DNA from: Sequoia sempervirens
Taxonomy: Eukaryota; Streptophyta; Pinopsida; Cupressales; Cupressaceae
Assembly (NCBI GenBank): GCA_007258455.2
Contig: VDFB02000001.1
Span: 16,126,322-16,190,321, forward strand
Direction: 5' to 3'
DNA: 64,000 nucleotides
Part shown: positions 22,431 through 33,470 of the stretch, piece after piece
Numbering within the stretch: the stretch's first letter is position 1
Layout: every line of letters begins with the position of its first letter
Made by a program: the position numbers and the translations under genes
The notes under the pieces: generated by a model
The model's database searches: none
Told to the model about the DNA's origin: nothing
Seen by the model: only the letters and a program-made list of their open reading frames with translations

Positions 22431-25092
22431 TAATATACTCCATTGTTGCATGTTTTATTCACTTATTTCATCATTTTGGTTTAATTACCTAAACGAGGTT
22501 TGACTTAGGCAAACCCCCATGCCTTAACATTCAACACATCTCTCTTTTGTCTTGTTTGTATGCATATTTAGGTCTCTTGGAAGCTTAAGAATAATTGAAG
22601 ATTGCATTTCAAAATTATTCAAGTCATCTCCTTATCATTCAAGTCAAAATATCAAGAAAAAGTCATTTTTAGATCCGATTCTGACAATTTCTAAAGAGGA
22701 CACCTGTAGAATATAGAAAGGCATATCTAAAGCTACAGAATCAAGTCCTAACTTTGAAGATTCTTACAGGAGGACTGATTCACCAAGAATGGTGAATTAG
22801 TCCCATCTGTAGGCCTAAAAAGTGGATTTCTCAGAATTCAACTCACAACAATAAGAAACCTATTTCCGTAAGTTTTCACCAAAACAGGGACTGATTCACC
22901 CTAGATGGCGAATGAGTCCTGTTAGGCTTGAAATCATCATCAACATCATTCCAGAATCAATTTCCAATCTTCTTAAATATTCTAGGTGCACTCAGTTCAG
23001 TCTTATTCATTTTTGTTTTCATTTACTTAGGTTTCTACTTCATGTTTGCAATCAACATTGTGTTTTCCAACATCTTGCATTAGACTAGTTTACATTCATT
23101 TATCTGGATTTTTAAGCATTCCAACACATCTACACACACACTATCAAACCCTCTTTCCATCCTCACATCTAATTTTTTAATGGAACATTAAGCATTTTTT
23201 TGGGTCCACCTTTCTCCTTCTAGGTGAAAAACCCTAGGAGTGATAGAAAGCAAGTAGGTGCCAAAAATTTATGTTCCAACAATAACAGTAAACAGAAACT
23301 CAGAAACTAAAGTTTGAATGCCAAAAAATGAAATGTAGAATAAGCAAAGGGATTGATTTTCCCAAGGTGGCGAATGAGTCCTAGGGATGATATTTTTTCA
23401 AAATTTTCAGAAATTTTTAATTGAATTTTATGTTTTTTGATATGTATTTGAGATGAAAATGCAGATTGTTAATGATTTTTAGTGAAATTAGATGCAAAAA
23501 TGCAAGTTATATGATCTTTCACTAATGAAAATTTTGAAACCCTAGAATGCAAGTTAACCAATGCAAATCCTAATGCAAGCTAAATCTAAGATGAGAATGC
23601 ACTCCAAATCAGAAAATGAAATGTTCTAAATGTAAGTTCACCAAAATGAAAGGAAGAAAATAATTTTCTCAGTTTTAGGGCTTAGGTACCTAAAAGGGGC
23701 AATTTTCACTTTCACTCAAGAACAACCCTTGAGATCTTAATGCAAAAGGGAAAGAGATCTTGCAAGAGGGTTGTTCTAGGGGATGAATATGATCTGATGA
23801 GGGGTTCAACACCAAGTTTAGACTTAGAAAAGACAATGAAATACAAGATGAAAAACTAAACCCTAATTGAATGAAATGCACTATGAAATGACCTAGAGAA
23901 GTAAATGGAATGACACATAAAACTATAAAATAGAATGTGTGCACTTGGGAAACTGGAGATGGATGAATGGAGGTCTATATCATTGAAAAATATTCTTTTA
24001 CTGCTGACTGGGACTCATTCACCAAGTTGAGAAAATTAGTCATGTTTTTTGAAAATTGTGTAGGAACAAAAATATGCCAAAAGGGTATCCAAATCTGCAA
24101 AGTCCTAAAAAATTGACTGGTATTGGGACTCATTCGCCAGAAGTGGTGAATCAATCCAGCTAGGCTTTTCTAAAGCTCCAAAGGCTAATCTTGCACTTCT
24201 CGGTTTGCTATGTCCTTCTTGATTGGTTTCTAGATCCGAATCTTTGAATTGCAATCTGTAGGTCTTCTCCAATTTTCTCAAAGGCTTGATGAAAAATTTG
24301 ACAACTTTGAATGATTTGTAACTTTTCTCCAATATTTTTCCTTAGGAAATCTGCAACCTAACCCTACAAATCACACACAAAGGAGAGGGAAAAATTTTGT
24401 GGGGTTAGTGGATAGGGGTTTTCCTTGGTCAAACCCCATTTTGGAAATCAATCCTTGAAATGAAATCAAATAAGAATGGAGAATGATGAATAAACAAATA
24501 ACAATGTTGCAACTCACTAAACCCTAGCAATAAGGTGCTGCAAATATGCTTGTAATGGCTCCAATGGATGTAGACTTTGATTCTTTCTTGAATTATGTTG
24601 GTCTTGAATGAAACACTTTCTTGAATCACAAAATGCTACACCATAATTGTTGGCTCTAAAACAACATGATGCATGAAATATTTGACATGATGATTGATGA
24701 TTGAATGCTACTCTAGAATGCTTGAAAATTTGTTCTTGAAGACACTTGAAAGCTCTTGAATACTCTTGTGAACACTTGATTACTTATTAGAATGCTAGAT
24801 CAAAATATTAGAGAAAGAACCTTGTATTTATACTCAATTATGCAAAAATTCCCGAAATTACAACAACTAAAAGCTGACATTAGATCTAGGAGAATAAAAT
24901 CCCACTAGAAATTTGAATTAATTTTAATTTTGGGTCCAGATGAGACTCATTCACCCAAGATGGCGAATGAGTCCCATTTGGAATAATGTATGGAACCAAA
25001 AATCAAAAGTGCTTAGAAAGGTGTAAAAACAGGTGAACAAGACCCAAAAATCTAGGTGGGACCCATTTTCCCAAGGTGGCGAATGAGTCCCA
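22091..25092. repeat. Eight dispersed ~33-bp hairpins (GGGACTCATTC...GAATGAGTCCC)
   Basis: Imperfect palindromes lie at about 22091-22125, 22772-22804, 22886-22920, 23349-23381, 24009-24041, 24125-24157, 24942-24974 and 25057-25092. The left arm is GGGACTCATTC(A/G)CC, the loop 4-8 bases, and the right arm GGCGAATGAGTCCC. Six of them form three pairs spaced 114-116 bp apart. Confidence 0.85.
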
Positions 25093-25480
25093 GATCACTA
25101 AATCTAGGCCACACAAGCCAAAAACACCTGAATTATGATTGGGTACTGATTGGTGTCTAGATTATCCTTGAAAAGATGCATTGAATGAGGCTTGTGGATG
25201 TAAAATAGGGCCAATTAAAGCATAAGAAAGCCCAATTATTAATGACAAGCCTAGAAAAGTGTGAAAGTGTGTCACAACACTTTAAACAAGGCAAGATTAA
25301 TGTTTATTTTAATTACAAAGGGGCTTATTATGTGTAATTAATTAATAAGACCTTATAAAAGTGTGAAAGTGAGTTACAACACTTCACAACACTTTAGCGA
25401 GGTACAATTTAAATCCATTAGCTCACAAGGGCCCAAGACCTAATGTGAATGTGTCAACCACATTACAACACTAAATCAAG
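24400..25480 (-). repeat. Right arm of the inverted pair
   Basis: It is the reverse-oriented relative of 21764-22430, with a minus-strand TATA box at 24825-24832 (TATAAATA) and two of the hairpins just upstream of it. The two arms would transcribe towards each other. Similarity is clear in blocks but low overall, so these are old or different family members. Confidence 0.55.
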
Positions 25481-25489
25481 GTAATATTA

Positions 25490-26049
25490 AGCCCAAATTC
25501 ACAAGGAGGGCCCAAACAAGTGTGAAAATATCTTGACGACATTTTTTGACACTACAAAAACCAAAATATATTCTTCACTAAAATAGGTAGGCATAACCTA
25601 TAATCACTCCCATGAATTTTCTCCTTACGCAATTCAACTCTATGTGACCACAAAATCCTTACGTCAACATCGCATAGCAAAATTGGTGAATCAACAATTG
25701 AATGAACCAACTGTTCATTCAAAACTCGACACGTGGACCACCAAATCACTTGCCACTTGGAGTGCATATACAATTGACATCCTAAAATACTCCCTCAATA
25801 CCACACATCATAATAATCATCCACAATGGAATGAAAATCATTCCAATATGCACTATGTAGCCACAACTCTACCATTACTAAGCCCGATAGTCTGTCATTA
25901 ATCTCTTCAGCTATTGAGGACATACAACCCTAAAAATTTGGATATAGACACTTCTGAAACATACCATCAACACCTCAAAACCATATGACAAGATTGTGCA
26001 AAGCGAAGCAATGTAGACCACAAATATGTTCTTATAAACACTAAAATGC
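25490..26049. other. No gene seen
   Basis: Only short ORFs without recognisable domains. It may hold decayed LINE sequence upstream of the next entry. Confidence 0.4.
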
Positions 26050-27130
26050 ACACTGGGACTTAATCAATTCTCCAAAACACTTGGTCTTCTCTGGACCAAC
26101 ACTTCTACATTTCTATAATGGGTTACCATCAATGACAAGACCATATACCATAATTCTCATGTTTTTAAAAATAACCTTGTTAAAAGGGGTTTTCAACTTG
26201 CAAAAAAATGTATATTATATTATTCAGATGAGGAAACTATGGACCATCTCTTCTTTCATTGTAGATTTTATCAAGAAATTTGGGAGGATGTTTTCCAAAA
26301 TTTGAAGTCCCTTGGATTTTTCTTGCTGATTTCAAATATTTTTTCAAAATTTGGATGTATAATTCCCACTTTATAAATCTTGTTATTAGGGAAATATGGA
26401 ATTAAATCCTGCTTCACACAACCTAAGGTCTTTCGAAGGAGCATAAGAATAGAAATTTTAGGGATCATAAGAGATAAAACAAATAAGTGTTTTTGATTAT
26501 AAAGAATGATTTACAAGAAAATGTCAATGTGGCTAAGCTTGGTGCTACTAGGAAGCTTCCTTCTTCCCTTGAGTTAAAAGTTAGTCATAATTAGGGGATA
26601 ACTTAAAGCTTGGACAAGGTCAATTTAGTCAAGGACCTCTTAAGAAAGAATATAACGTGGAAGGAACCTCAAAAATGATGGGTAAAATTAAACTTTTATG
26701 GTTATTCTAAAGGTAATATAGGTCAAACTACTATTGGAGGGGTCTTAAGAGATTGAAATGGGTTAATGATTGAAGGTTTTTCAAGAAATACTAATTCTAA
26801 AACAAATAATGAAGTTGAAGCTTAGGTTACTTTGTGGAGTATCAAAAGATCCATTTTTCTTGGCTATCAAAGGGTAGAAATTGAAAGGGATTCTAGGTTG
26901 GTAGTTTATTTGATCAAGAACTCCAAATTTCCCCTATGGAAAATTAGAAATTATATTGATGATAATAGATCTTTAATTCAAAAAAGTTCTCAAGTGAAGG
27001 TGAGTCATTATTTTAGAGAAGACAATAGAACTATGGATGCTTCAAGGCTAATCTTGGCCTTTAGTTCCATGAATGGAATTACTGGCCTTTTGACAGGGAG
27101 CTCCCTCTTTAGGTTAAATAAGTTCTATCA
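26050..27130 (+). pseudogene. 3' end of an L1-type LINE: zinc-binding domain and RNase H
   Basis: About 26180-26375 reads KRGFQLAKKCILYYSDEETMDHLFFHC then IWEDVF, the zf-RVT domain found after plant LINE reverse transcriptases; the second Cys is now Tyr. About 26670-27080 reads WVKLNFYGYSKGN, IGGVLRD, TNNEVEA, VEIERDSRLVVYLI and HYFREDNRTMDA, the plant LINE RNase H. The first catalytic Asp (NFDG in relatives) is Tyr here, while the Glu and second Asp are kept. Stops occur at about 26757 and 26823. The RT domain itself is not seen, so the copy is 5' truncated or badly decayed. Confidence 0.75.
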
Positions 27131-28031
27131 AATGATAGATAGAATCATAGTTTTATTAATCATAGTAAAGAGTAAGATGATTGAAGGTTTCTTGACTTCA
27201 CTTATTAGAAAAAGTAATAAGTCACATCAAGGTGATATGAACTATATTTTTTCAATAATTTAAATATCCAGGTTATGATTAACTCAGAAGGTGACATGAA
27301 TTTTTTAAATATTCAAATTGGAGGGGAAATAATTATAAGCTCTATTTTTCAGGCTAATTCATTTGATCATTTATATGGGTGATCTCAATATGCCTGGCTA
27401 GTGTGAGGTGAAGTACATTGAGAACAAATTTCTTGATGATTTGGAAAGCTCTTATTTTAATGATCTACTAGAAAGTACTAGAAAAATTTTAGTCACACCA
27501 AGTGTTCCTAGCTATTTCTTATTCCTTAATTACCACAAAGGGAATAATAATTATAAGGTTACCTCCCATTCAAGTGATATTACTTTCCAACTATACTTGA
27601 ATAATCGTGATGACCACAAAATTAGTAAAGGAAAGAGAATTTTGAAGGATTATGACATTTTCCATTAAAAATGGAAAGAATTTTAAGGTGATGGATCATT
27701 ATAATCTTCATGCTTTCTCTCATGTCACTACTTGGCAACCTATTTTTATGGAAATATTTATTGGAAATAATTCCTCGACTTTCCCAAGTGCAATCCCCTA
27801 TTTTATAGTTGTTTCCATATTCTATTATCTACTAGTGTGCTAACGTTCTTGATCTCTTTTATCTTTTTCCCTCGCTTCTTGTTTCTAGTTGGAATGTTTG
27901 TCTCATTTGTGAGGCTTATGAATATGTGAGGACAAAGACTACGTCTGGAACCTATTTCTTGTGTTTCTTTGAAGAATAATGCTAAAATGTGGGAAATATT
28001 TTAGCAAGGAGGTTTAACCTCCTTTACGACC
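27131..28031. other. No recognisable gene
   Basis: A few 60-90 codon open blocks on the plus strand (27408-27668, 27652-27843) have no domain I can name. They may be older retroelement debris. Confidence 0.35.
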
Positions 28032-29158
28032 ATGAAAAGGTATGATGATGACTTAACTGCTCAATTTGTTAACACTTGGAAGAAGGGTCATGTTGAGGTT
28101 GGTGGGTTAAGATGGAGGTTACAGAGTGAGCTCATTGCGAAGACTACCAAATTAAGTTATGAAGGGGAGAAGGTTCCTAAACTTAGTCAAACCTCTTATC
28201 AGATACTTATTGTGTCATTTCTTGAGAACAAAGAGACATTGAGGATATTAGAATGGGTATAATTTTGAAGCTTTTCCTACACCTTTGCATATGGTAAGTT
28301 ACCTTTTAATTAAGTATTTCACATTAGAGGGTTGATTTGGTATTGTTCATGGTTGTCATTTCCCCCTTCTCAATATTCTCAAACATGGTAATACTATTAG
28401 TTTCCCTTATTTTCTTTATCTTCTCTAGATAAGTGTATTAGTGAGGGGCTTATCCTCCCTTTCTCTAGGATTTGATATTTTCTCTAAATAAATTATTCTT
28501 GAGCTCTTCCCCTCTATCTAACTTGGATAAAATTTCCCCCTTTGAATTTACTAGAAGAAAAAAATCCCTACCTTGGTTGGTAAAGGGATAAAGATAATTT
28601 TCTTCATTGAGGAACCCCATAACCCCTCTACTTCTATTGTCCCTAACAATGAGAACACTAGGCTATCTTTGTCTAGTCCTACTTCCATAAAGAAAAAGTC
28701 CCCATGGGGGCTGAAGGTACTAAAAGAACTAATATTGATGAGTTTGGGCTTGTGATTATTATTTTTTCCATAAAAAATAAAGTTAAATTTAAAGTCTCTT
28801 CACCTCTCAAGAGTAAGCACACTGGCAAGAAGAAAGACCCTGCCAAATACCCTTCCAAGGTTTATGTTGCTACTAAATCAATAGACACTACTATTGATAT
28901 TTTTGGTGGTGAGAATACCAAGGAGGAGAATGCAGATTCTTTAGGGGAAATGAGAAAAATCAAACTTGATAAAATTTCACCTCATGTCAATAATCCTACT
29001 GAATAAAAGACTACTCAAAAAGATGATGACGAGGATGGTAAAGCTAATGATTTTGGAGACTATATTTCTCAATATTTGAATAATATCATGGATTATTCTC
29101 TTTCACCTCCACCCTCTTATATTATTTCTTTGAATGCTAACTTGAAGGAAAAAATTTG
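28032..29158 (+). pseudogene. Unknown retroelement-like ORF, broken
   Basis: Block one (28032-28262) starts MKRYDDDLTAQFVNTWKKG and has VGGLRWRLQSELIAKTTKL. Block two (about 28266-28430, other frame) reads PTPLHMVSYLLIKYFTLEG, then HFPLLNILKHGNTISFPYFLY. Block three (28704-29158) is basic then acidic: SPLKSKHTGKKKDPAKYPSK and KTTQKDDDEDGK. The helical, non-enzymatic look with a charged C-terminal tail resembles hypothetical ORFs that accompany plant LTR elements, but I cannot name the family. At least two frameshifts and several stops are present. Confidence 0.5.
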
Positions 29159-29893
29159 ATGAAGGGTACTCCCCTTAAAATATGGAACTCACAAAACAAT
29201 AGAGAATTGCACAAACCAAAATGTAAGAAGAGAGTAGATATTTTCTATTATCATGAAAATGAAGATGAAATTACAACATTACAACTAACATCACATGGGA
29301 TTTTTGATTAGATAAATCTGAAAATATCCAAATCAGAGCCACAATCTACTCTGCTCTCCCCCCACTCTATAACCCCCATTCACATCCTCTATCTGGAATG
29401 CATACTTTCCCTAGACTCTTCTAAAAAGTGTAACCTCCACAAGAATATATTTCAAAATTTTATTAAATTTGGTAGTACAACTTTGTGGGGTCATAGCTTT
29501 TGATTTGATTGTTATATTTTCAATTATAATATATTTTTGGAAGGCTCTCAAGAAGGTGCTTGGCCATTAAAGATAGACTACTTTGGTTTTTCGTTAATTT
29601 TCAGGACCATCCCGAGCCTCTAAGGGCCTCAAATTTGACTTTGAATATTTTAATAGGGTTTTTGGAAATTAGAATTTCAATGTCTCACAAATGACATGAT
29701 ATTGAAGTGATTTCTTCACCATTGGCTTCAATTCACCATTTTGGAGGTATGTGTAAGATTTTGTATCCAACCATGCATAAATGCAAACTTACTAAAAGTA
29801 GTAACCCTACCAAATTTATCCCTTATTGAAAACAAACAACATTTTTTTGGGTGATGCAAGATTGATCTTACACCTTGGATTCTCTTGCATCAG
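29159..29893. other. Non-coding; LTR-like terminus near 29897
   Basis: No gene is seen. At its right end the minus strand reads GTCTGATGCAAGAGAATCC (about 29880-29898) and continues similar to the chromovirus 3' LTR start at 9858, so part of this stretch is probably a minus-strand LTR relative. Confidence 0.45.
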
Positions 29894-30570
29894 ACTCAAG
29901 CTTCTCTAATATGTAGTTTTCAAATTTGATTTCTTAATGCATGCAAAACCCTTCCTATTTTCTTTACCTGCAATGACTCAATCTACAACTCATCATAGCT
30001 ATGTAGCTTGTCTTTCTATAAATTTTTCTTCACATGTTATCAGCCATCCACATTCACATGCCAATGATAGTTTATTTTATATGGCTTCTTTACCATTTTT
30101 CACTATGGCACTTCCTCTGGTCATTTACCTAGTGACCCTTTCACAAAATCATTCTCTCCTTTGCGCTTTGCCTCCATACATTATTTTCCTTCACTTGTAG
30201 TCATCTGTTTTCCTATCATCCATGCATTGTCTTCCGGAGTGCTTAGTAGCCCATGAAAATTTCTATTTCCTTTGTCTTTTATATTACCTCATTCTCTTCA
30301 TGTGGCATGAACCATAATTCATAGTCCTATCTGCAAATTCCTCTGGAAATTATTCCCTAAGCCCCTTCTCAAAAAATTTCTTTGGATCCCCTCTTTGTGC
30401 TTTTCTCACATAGGCTTCCTTCCATTTGACAAATCTACAATTATTACATTTCTTCCAATATGAAATGATGGTCCTTATGCTATTAAGGCATCCTTCACAC
30501 TTTGAATCTTGGTGTGGGTCTTCTTTCTCAACCTGACACGACCCCTCCACTCACAAATTTGTATTTTATT
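29894..30570 (-). repeat. Dispersed repeat R2, copy 1 (~680 bp)
   Basis: It aligns in the same orientation with 54641-55325 at roughly 85% by eye: ACTCAAGCTTCTCTAAT, CTCAATCTACAACTCATCATA and CTCACAAATTTG are shared in order. On the minus strand both copies keep a peptide-like stretch (RTMNYGS, RMR, KTDDYK) broken by stops, so the repeat descends from a coding sequence. Confidence 0.75.
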
Positions 30571-30976
30571 ATTTTATTTTTCAGTCTCCACTTTCTAAGC
30601 GATGCCTCTTCACATTCTTTTCATAACTACTTCAACTCCCCTTGTTTTGGTCTTCTATGCTCTTTAACCATGACTTTTTCCCATTTTCATGCCTTCATAA
30701 AATTTTGAATAGTAACTTGCATGATTTTATACAAATCAAATTATCGTTTAATCAAACAGAGAAACTGATTAAAAAATGGAACATAAATAATGAGCATAAA
30801 AATGCATGATGTTTGTTAATCTATGACAGAATGTCATTCAACTTTTCCACAATCAACCACAAAACTGAATTGAACTACGCATAGAGAATGAAAATAAAAA
30901 GAAAAACAACAAAACCAAATCAATTTATTTTATCGATGTTGATTGTGTGTTCACCCAGGATGCTCCTGCATCAGAC
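30571..30976 (-). repeat. LTR-like segment with the chromovirus terminal motif
   Basis: The minus strand begins TGTCTGATGCAGGAGCATCC at 30976, 18 of 20 or better against the chromovirus LTR start at 9858, followed by TAGTTCAATT-like similarity. With the related start at 29897 it may form the two LTRs of a small non-autonomous element that encloses repeat R2, but the inner boundaries are not defined. Confidence 0.4.
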
Positions 30977-31544
30977 ATGTCAAGTAGAAATTTTGTGAAC
31001 ATAGGCTCACGAAGGTGGAGTTGGGTGATGGAATCACCCTTCAAGATTGCAAACAATTTGCAGTGAACTCCATTCTTGTAACAAGTTCCCCACATTATTT
31101 ATTTTCCTTCTCTTCTAGCATCTCATCAGAACAACTCACATCCTCTTCCCACAACTCTGCTCTACACTCTTCTTCCTTTTTGTATACTTGCATCCACCAT
31201 GTACCATTCTCCCCTGCCAAAGTCTCTCTTCTCTCCTCCTCCAACCACCCACTCTTTTTCTTTCCTCTTTCTTGTGCTCTCATCCAAGCATAATGTTGCA
31301 ACCTCTTCATCTTCCTTTACACACACATGTTCATCAACAACCAAACTCATGTCCTCTTCATCCCTTTGCTTCACTGCTACTTGAATTTATTTCAAAATTC
31401 TCAACATTCTCTTCATTTCAATCTCATAATCTTGTGCTCTTCTGAGAAGAATTGAGATACATAAAGGATTGCACACAATAAAACCAACACTCTTCCTCTT
31501 TTTCATCTTCTCATACAATTTCCAACCTATAGCACAATCAACTC
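30977..31544. other. No convincing gene
   Basis: Pyrimidine-rich DNA gives overlapping open frames on both strands (31015-31445). The proteins are low-complexity (Ser/Pro/His one way, Glu/Lys/Arg the other), as expected from composition alone. Confidence 0.5.
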
Positions 31545-32035
31545 TAGGTGATCCCACAATACTGATTTACAATTTTTGGCCAAACTAGATAATTTTTTGA
31601 TAATCTGCCATTTTCCACTTGTGCAGAATAGAGAGTTTGATTTTCAGTGAAAAACCTATGTTTAATAAAACTAAAAAATAAAATACATAATAAAACAAAA
31701 AAATATTAAAATTATATTCATTGGATAGCTTGTTCTGAGGACTACCATCATCCAGTTGGGTCTATCAAGTCTCCTCCATTTTCATCCTCAACTCAATCTT
31801 CAAAGGGAAAAATTCTAGAAATTTTTGGTGCGAGAGGGGGAGAAGAGGGGAAAAGGGGGGTTCGAGCGAACCATTGTTCACTCAAACCCCCCAAAACCTG
31901 TTCGATTGAACCCTAGTTAGATTGAATCAATTCAAAATAATATAAAAAAATGATCGTTGGGTTGGTTCGAGTGGACTCTTAGCTGATGTTTGCTTGAACC
32001 TCCCACCGATGAATCCATTTTAAATTAAAATTTTT
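31545..32035 (+). repeat. Repeat R1, internally deleted copy
   Basis: It matches 37620-37680 joined to 38150-38600 (TGATCCCACAAT, ATTTACAATTTTTGGCCAAA, GAAAAACCTATGTTTAATAA and others), so about 470 bp of the longer copy is absent. It carries the GGTTCGAGCGAACC hairpin at about 31860. Confidence 0.7.
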
Positions 32036-32039
32036 CTCT

Positions 32040-32364
32040 ATGTTTGCAATAGTGTTATTTTATAATATAATATTAATAATATAATTTTTAATTTCTATAA
32101 TATATAATATATCTATATAATAGTTATTAATAATATAAATCATATATATTATTAATAATTATAAATAATATACTATAGACGTATATATTATAAATAATTA
32201 CAATAAATGTTATAATATCAATATACTTTTGAATTAAATACATTAAAAAATATATTGTGTAAATAAATATAAAATTATAAATAAACAAAATTTCAAATTT
32301 TAAATAATAATATATTATAATTTATAAAAAGAAAATATTTTGTTTAAATATAAAATTCTTAGTT
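32040..32364. repeat. Extreme AT-rich low-complexity DNA
   Basis: Over about 320 bp there are very few G or C; it is built from TATAAT, AATAATATA and similar words. It borders the homopurine block on the left. Confidence 0.9.
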
Positions 32365-33470
32365 TAAATAGAGATAGAGAGATATATAGGAAGATAAAGG
32401 GAGAGAGAGAGAGAGAGAGATAGAGAGATAGAGAGATAGAGAGATAGATAGGGGGATAAGGAGGGAGTGAGGGAGGGAGAGATGGGGAGAGATAGAGATG
32501 GGGAAGATAGAGAGAGAGGGAGAGAAATAGGTAGAGGAGAGGTAGATAAGAGGCAGAGAGAAAGAGAGAGATAGGTCAAAGAGGAAGAGAGAAAAGAGGG
32601 GGAGAGAGGGAGAGAGATAGGTAGAAGAGGGAGAGAAAGAAGATGGGGGAGGGAGGGAGAGAGAGAAGAAGATGGGGGGAGAGGGAGAGATAGCTCAATA
32701 TATATAGAGGGAGAGGGAGAGACATAGAAAGGGAGGGAGAGTTAGAGGGGGAAGAGCGAGAGAGAGAGGGGTAAGGAGATAGATATAGATAGGAAGATAG
32801 AGATAGAGATGGAGAAGGAGAAGGAGAAGGAGAGGGATAGTGAGAGGAGAGAAGGAGAGGGGGAGATAAAGAGAGAGAGGTGAGAAGGATATATAGAGAT
32901 GGAAGAGATAAATATATAGAGAGGGATAGGTAGGGATAGAAAGAGGGAGAGATAGAGGGGGGAAAGAGAAAGAGACAAAGAGGGGTAAGAAGATAGAGAT
33001 AGATAGGAAGATAGAGATAGGTAGGAAGATAGAGATAGGTATGGATATGGAGAAGAAGGAGAGGGATATGGAGAGAAGGAGAGAAGGAGAGGGAGAGATA
33101 AAGAGAGAGAGGAGAGAAGGATATATAGAGATGGAAGAGATAAATATATAGAGAGGAATAGAGAGGGAGAAAGATGGATGGATAAAGAGTGATTGAAATA
33201 AAACCTTTGAATCAAGAAGATAATCAGGCAACATTACCAATAGGATCATGTTATGTTTGTAGTAAGGAGAGAGGGAGAGAGAGAGGGAGAGGGAGAGGGA
33301 GAGGGAGAGGGAGGGGAGAGAGAGAGGGAGAGGGAGAGGGAGAGAGATAGAGGGGAGGAGGAGTGAGAGAGAGACCTGAGAGAGGAGAGAGAGGGGTAGG
33401 AGGGTAGACCTGAGAGAGAGAGGGAGGGAGTGGGGGAGATAGAGGGTATAGGGTTAAGAGTAGAGGGTAG
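32365..33470 (+). repeat. Homopurine GA/GATA-rich satellite
   Basis: The plus strand is almost free of C and consists of GAGAGA, GATAGA and GGGAGA words. A higher-order duplication of about 240 bp is visible (ATATATAGAGATGGAAGAGATAAATATAT at about 32890 and 33120). A non-repetitive island lies at about 33185-33265. The long minus-strand open frames here are only Ser/Leu/Pro/Ile strings from the complement. Confidence 0.9.

Noticed and set aside
31095..31445. Four overlapping frames on both strands near 31.2 kb
   Set aside because: Pyrimidine-rich low-complexity DNA; proteins are compositional and share no domain or conserved partner.
32364..33249. Long minus-strand open frames (up to 184 codons) in the GA-rich block
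   Set aside because: They are strings of Ser, Leu, Pro, Ile and Tyr produced by translating TCTCTC/TATC repeats; no start context or domain.
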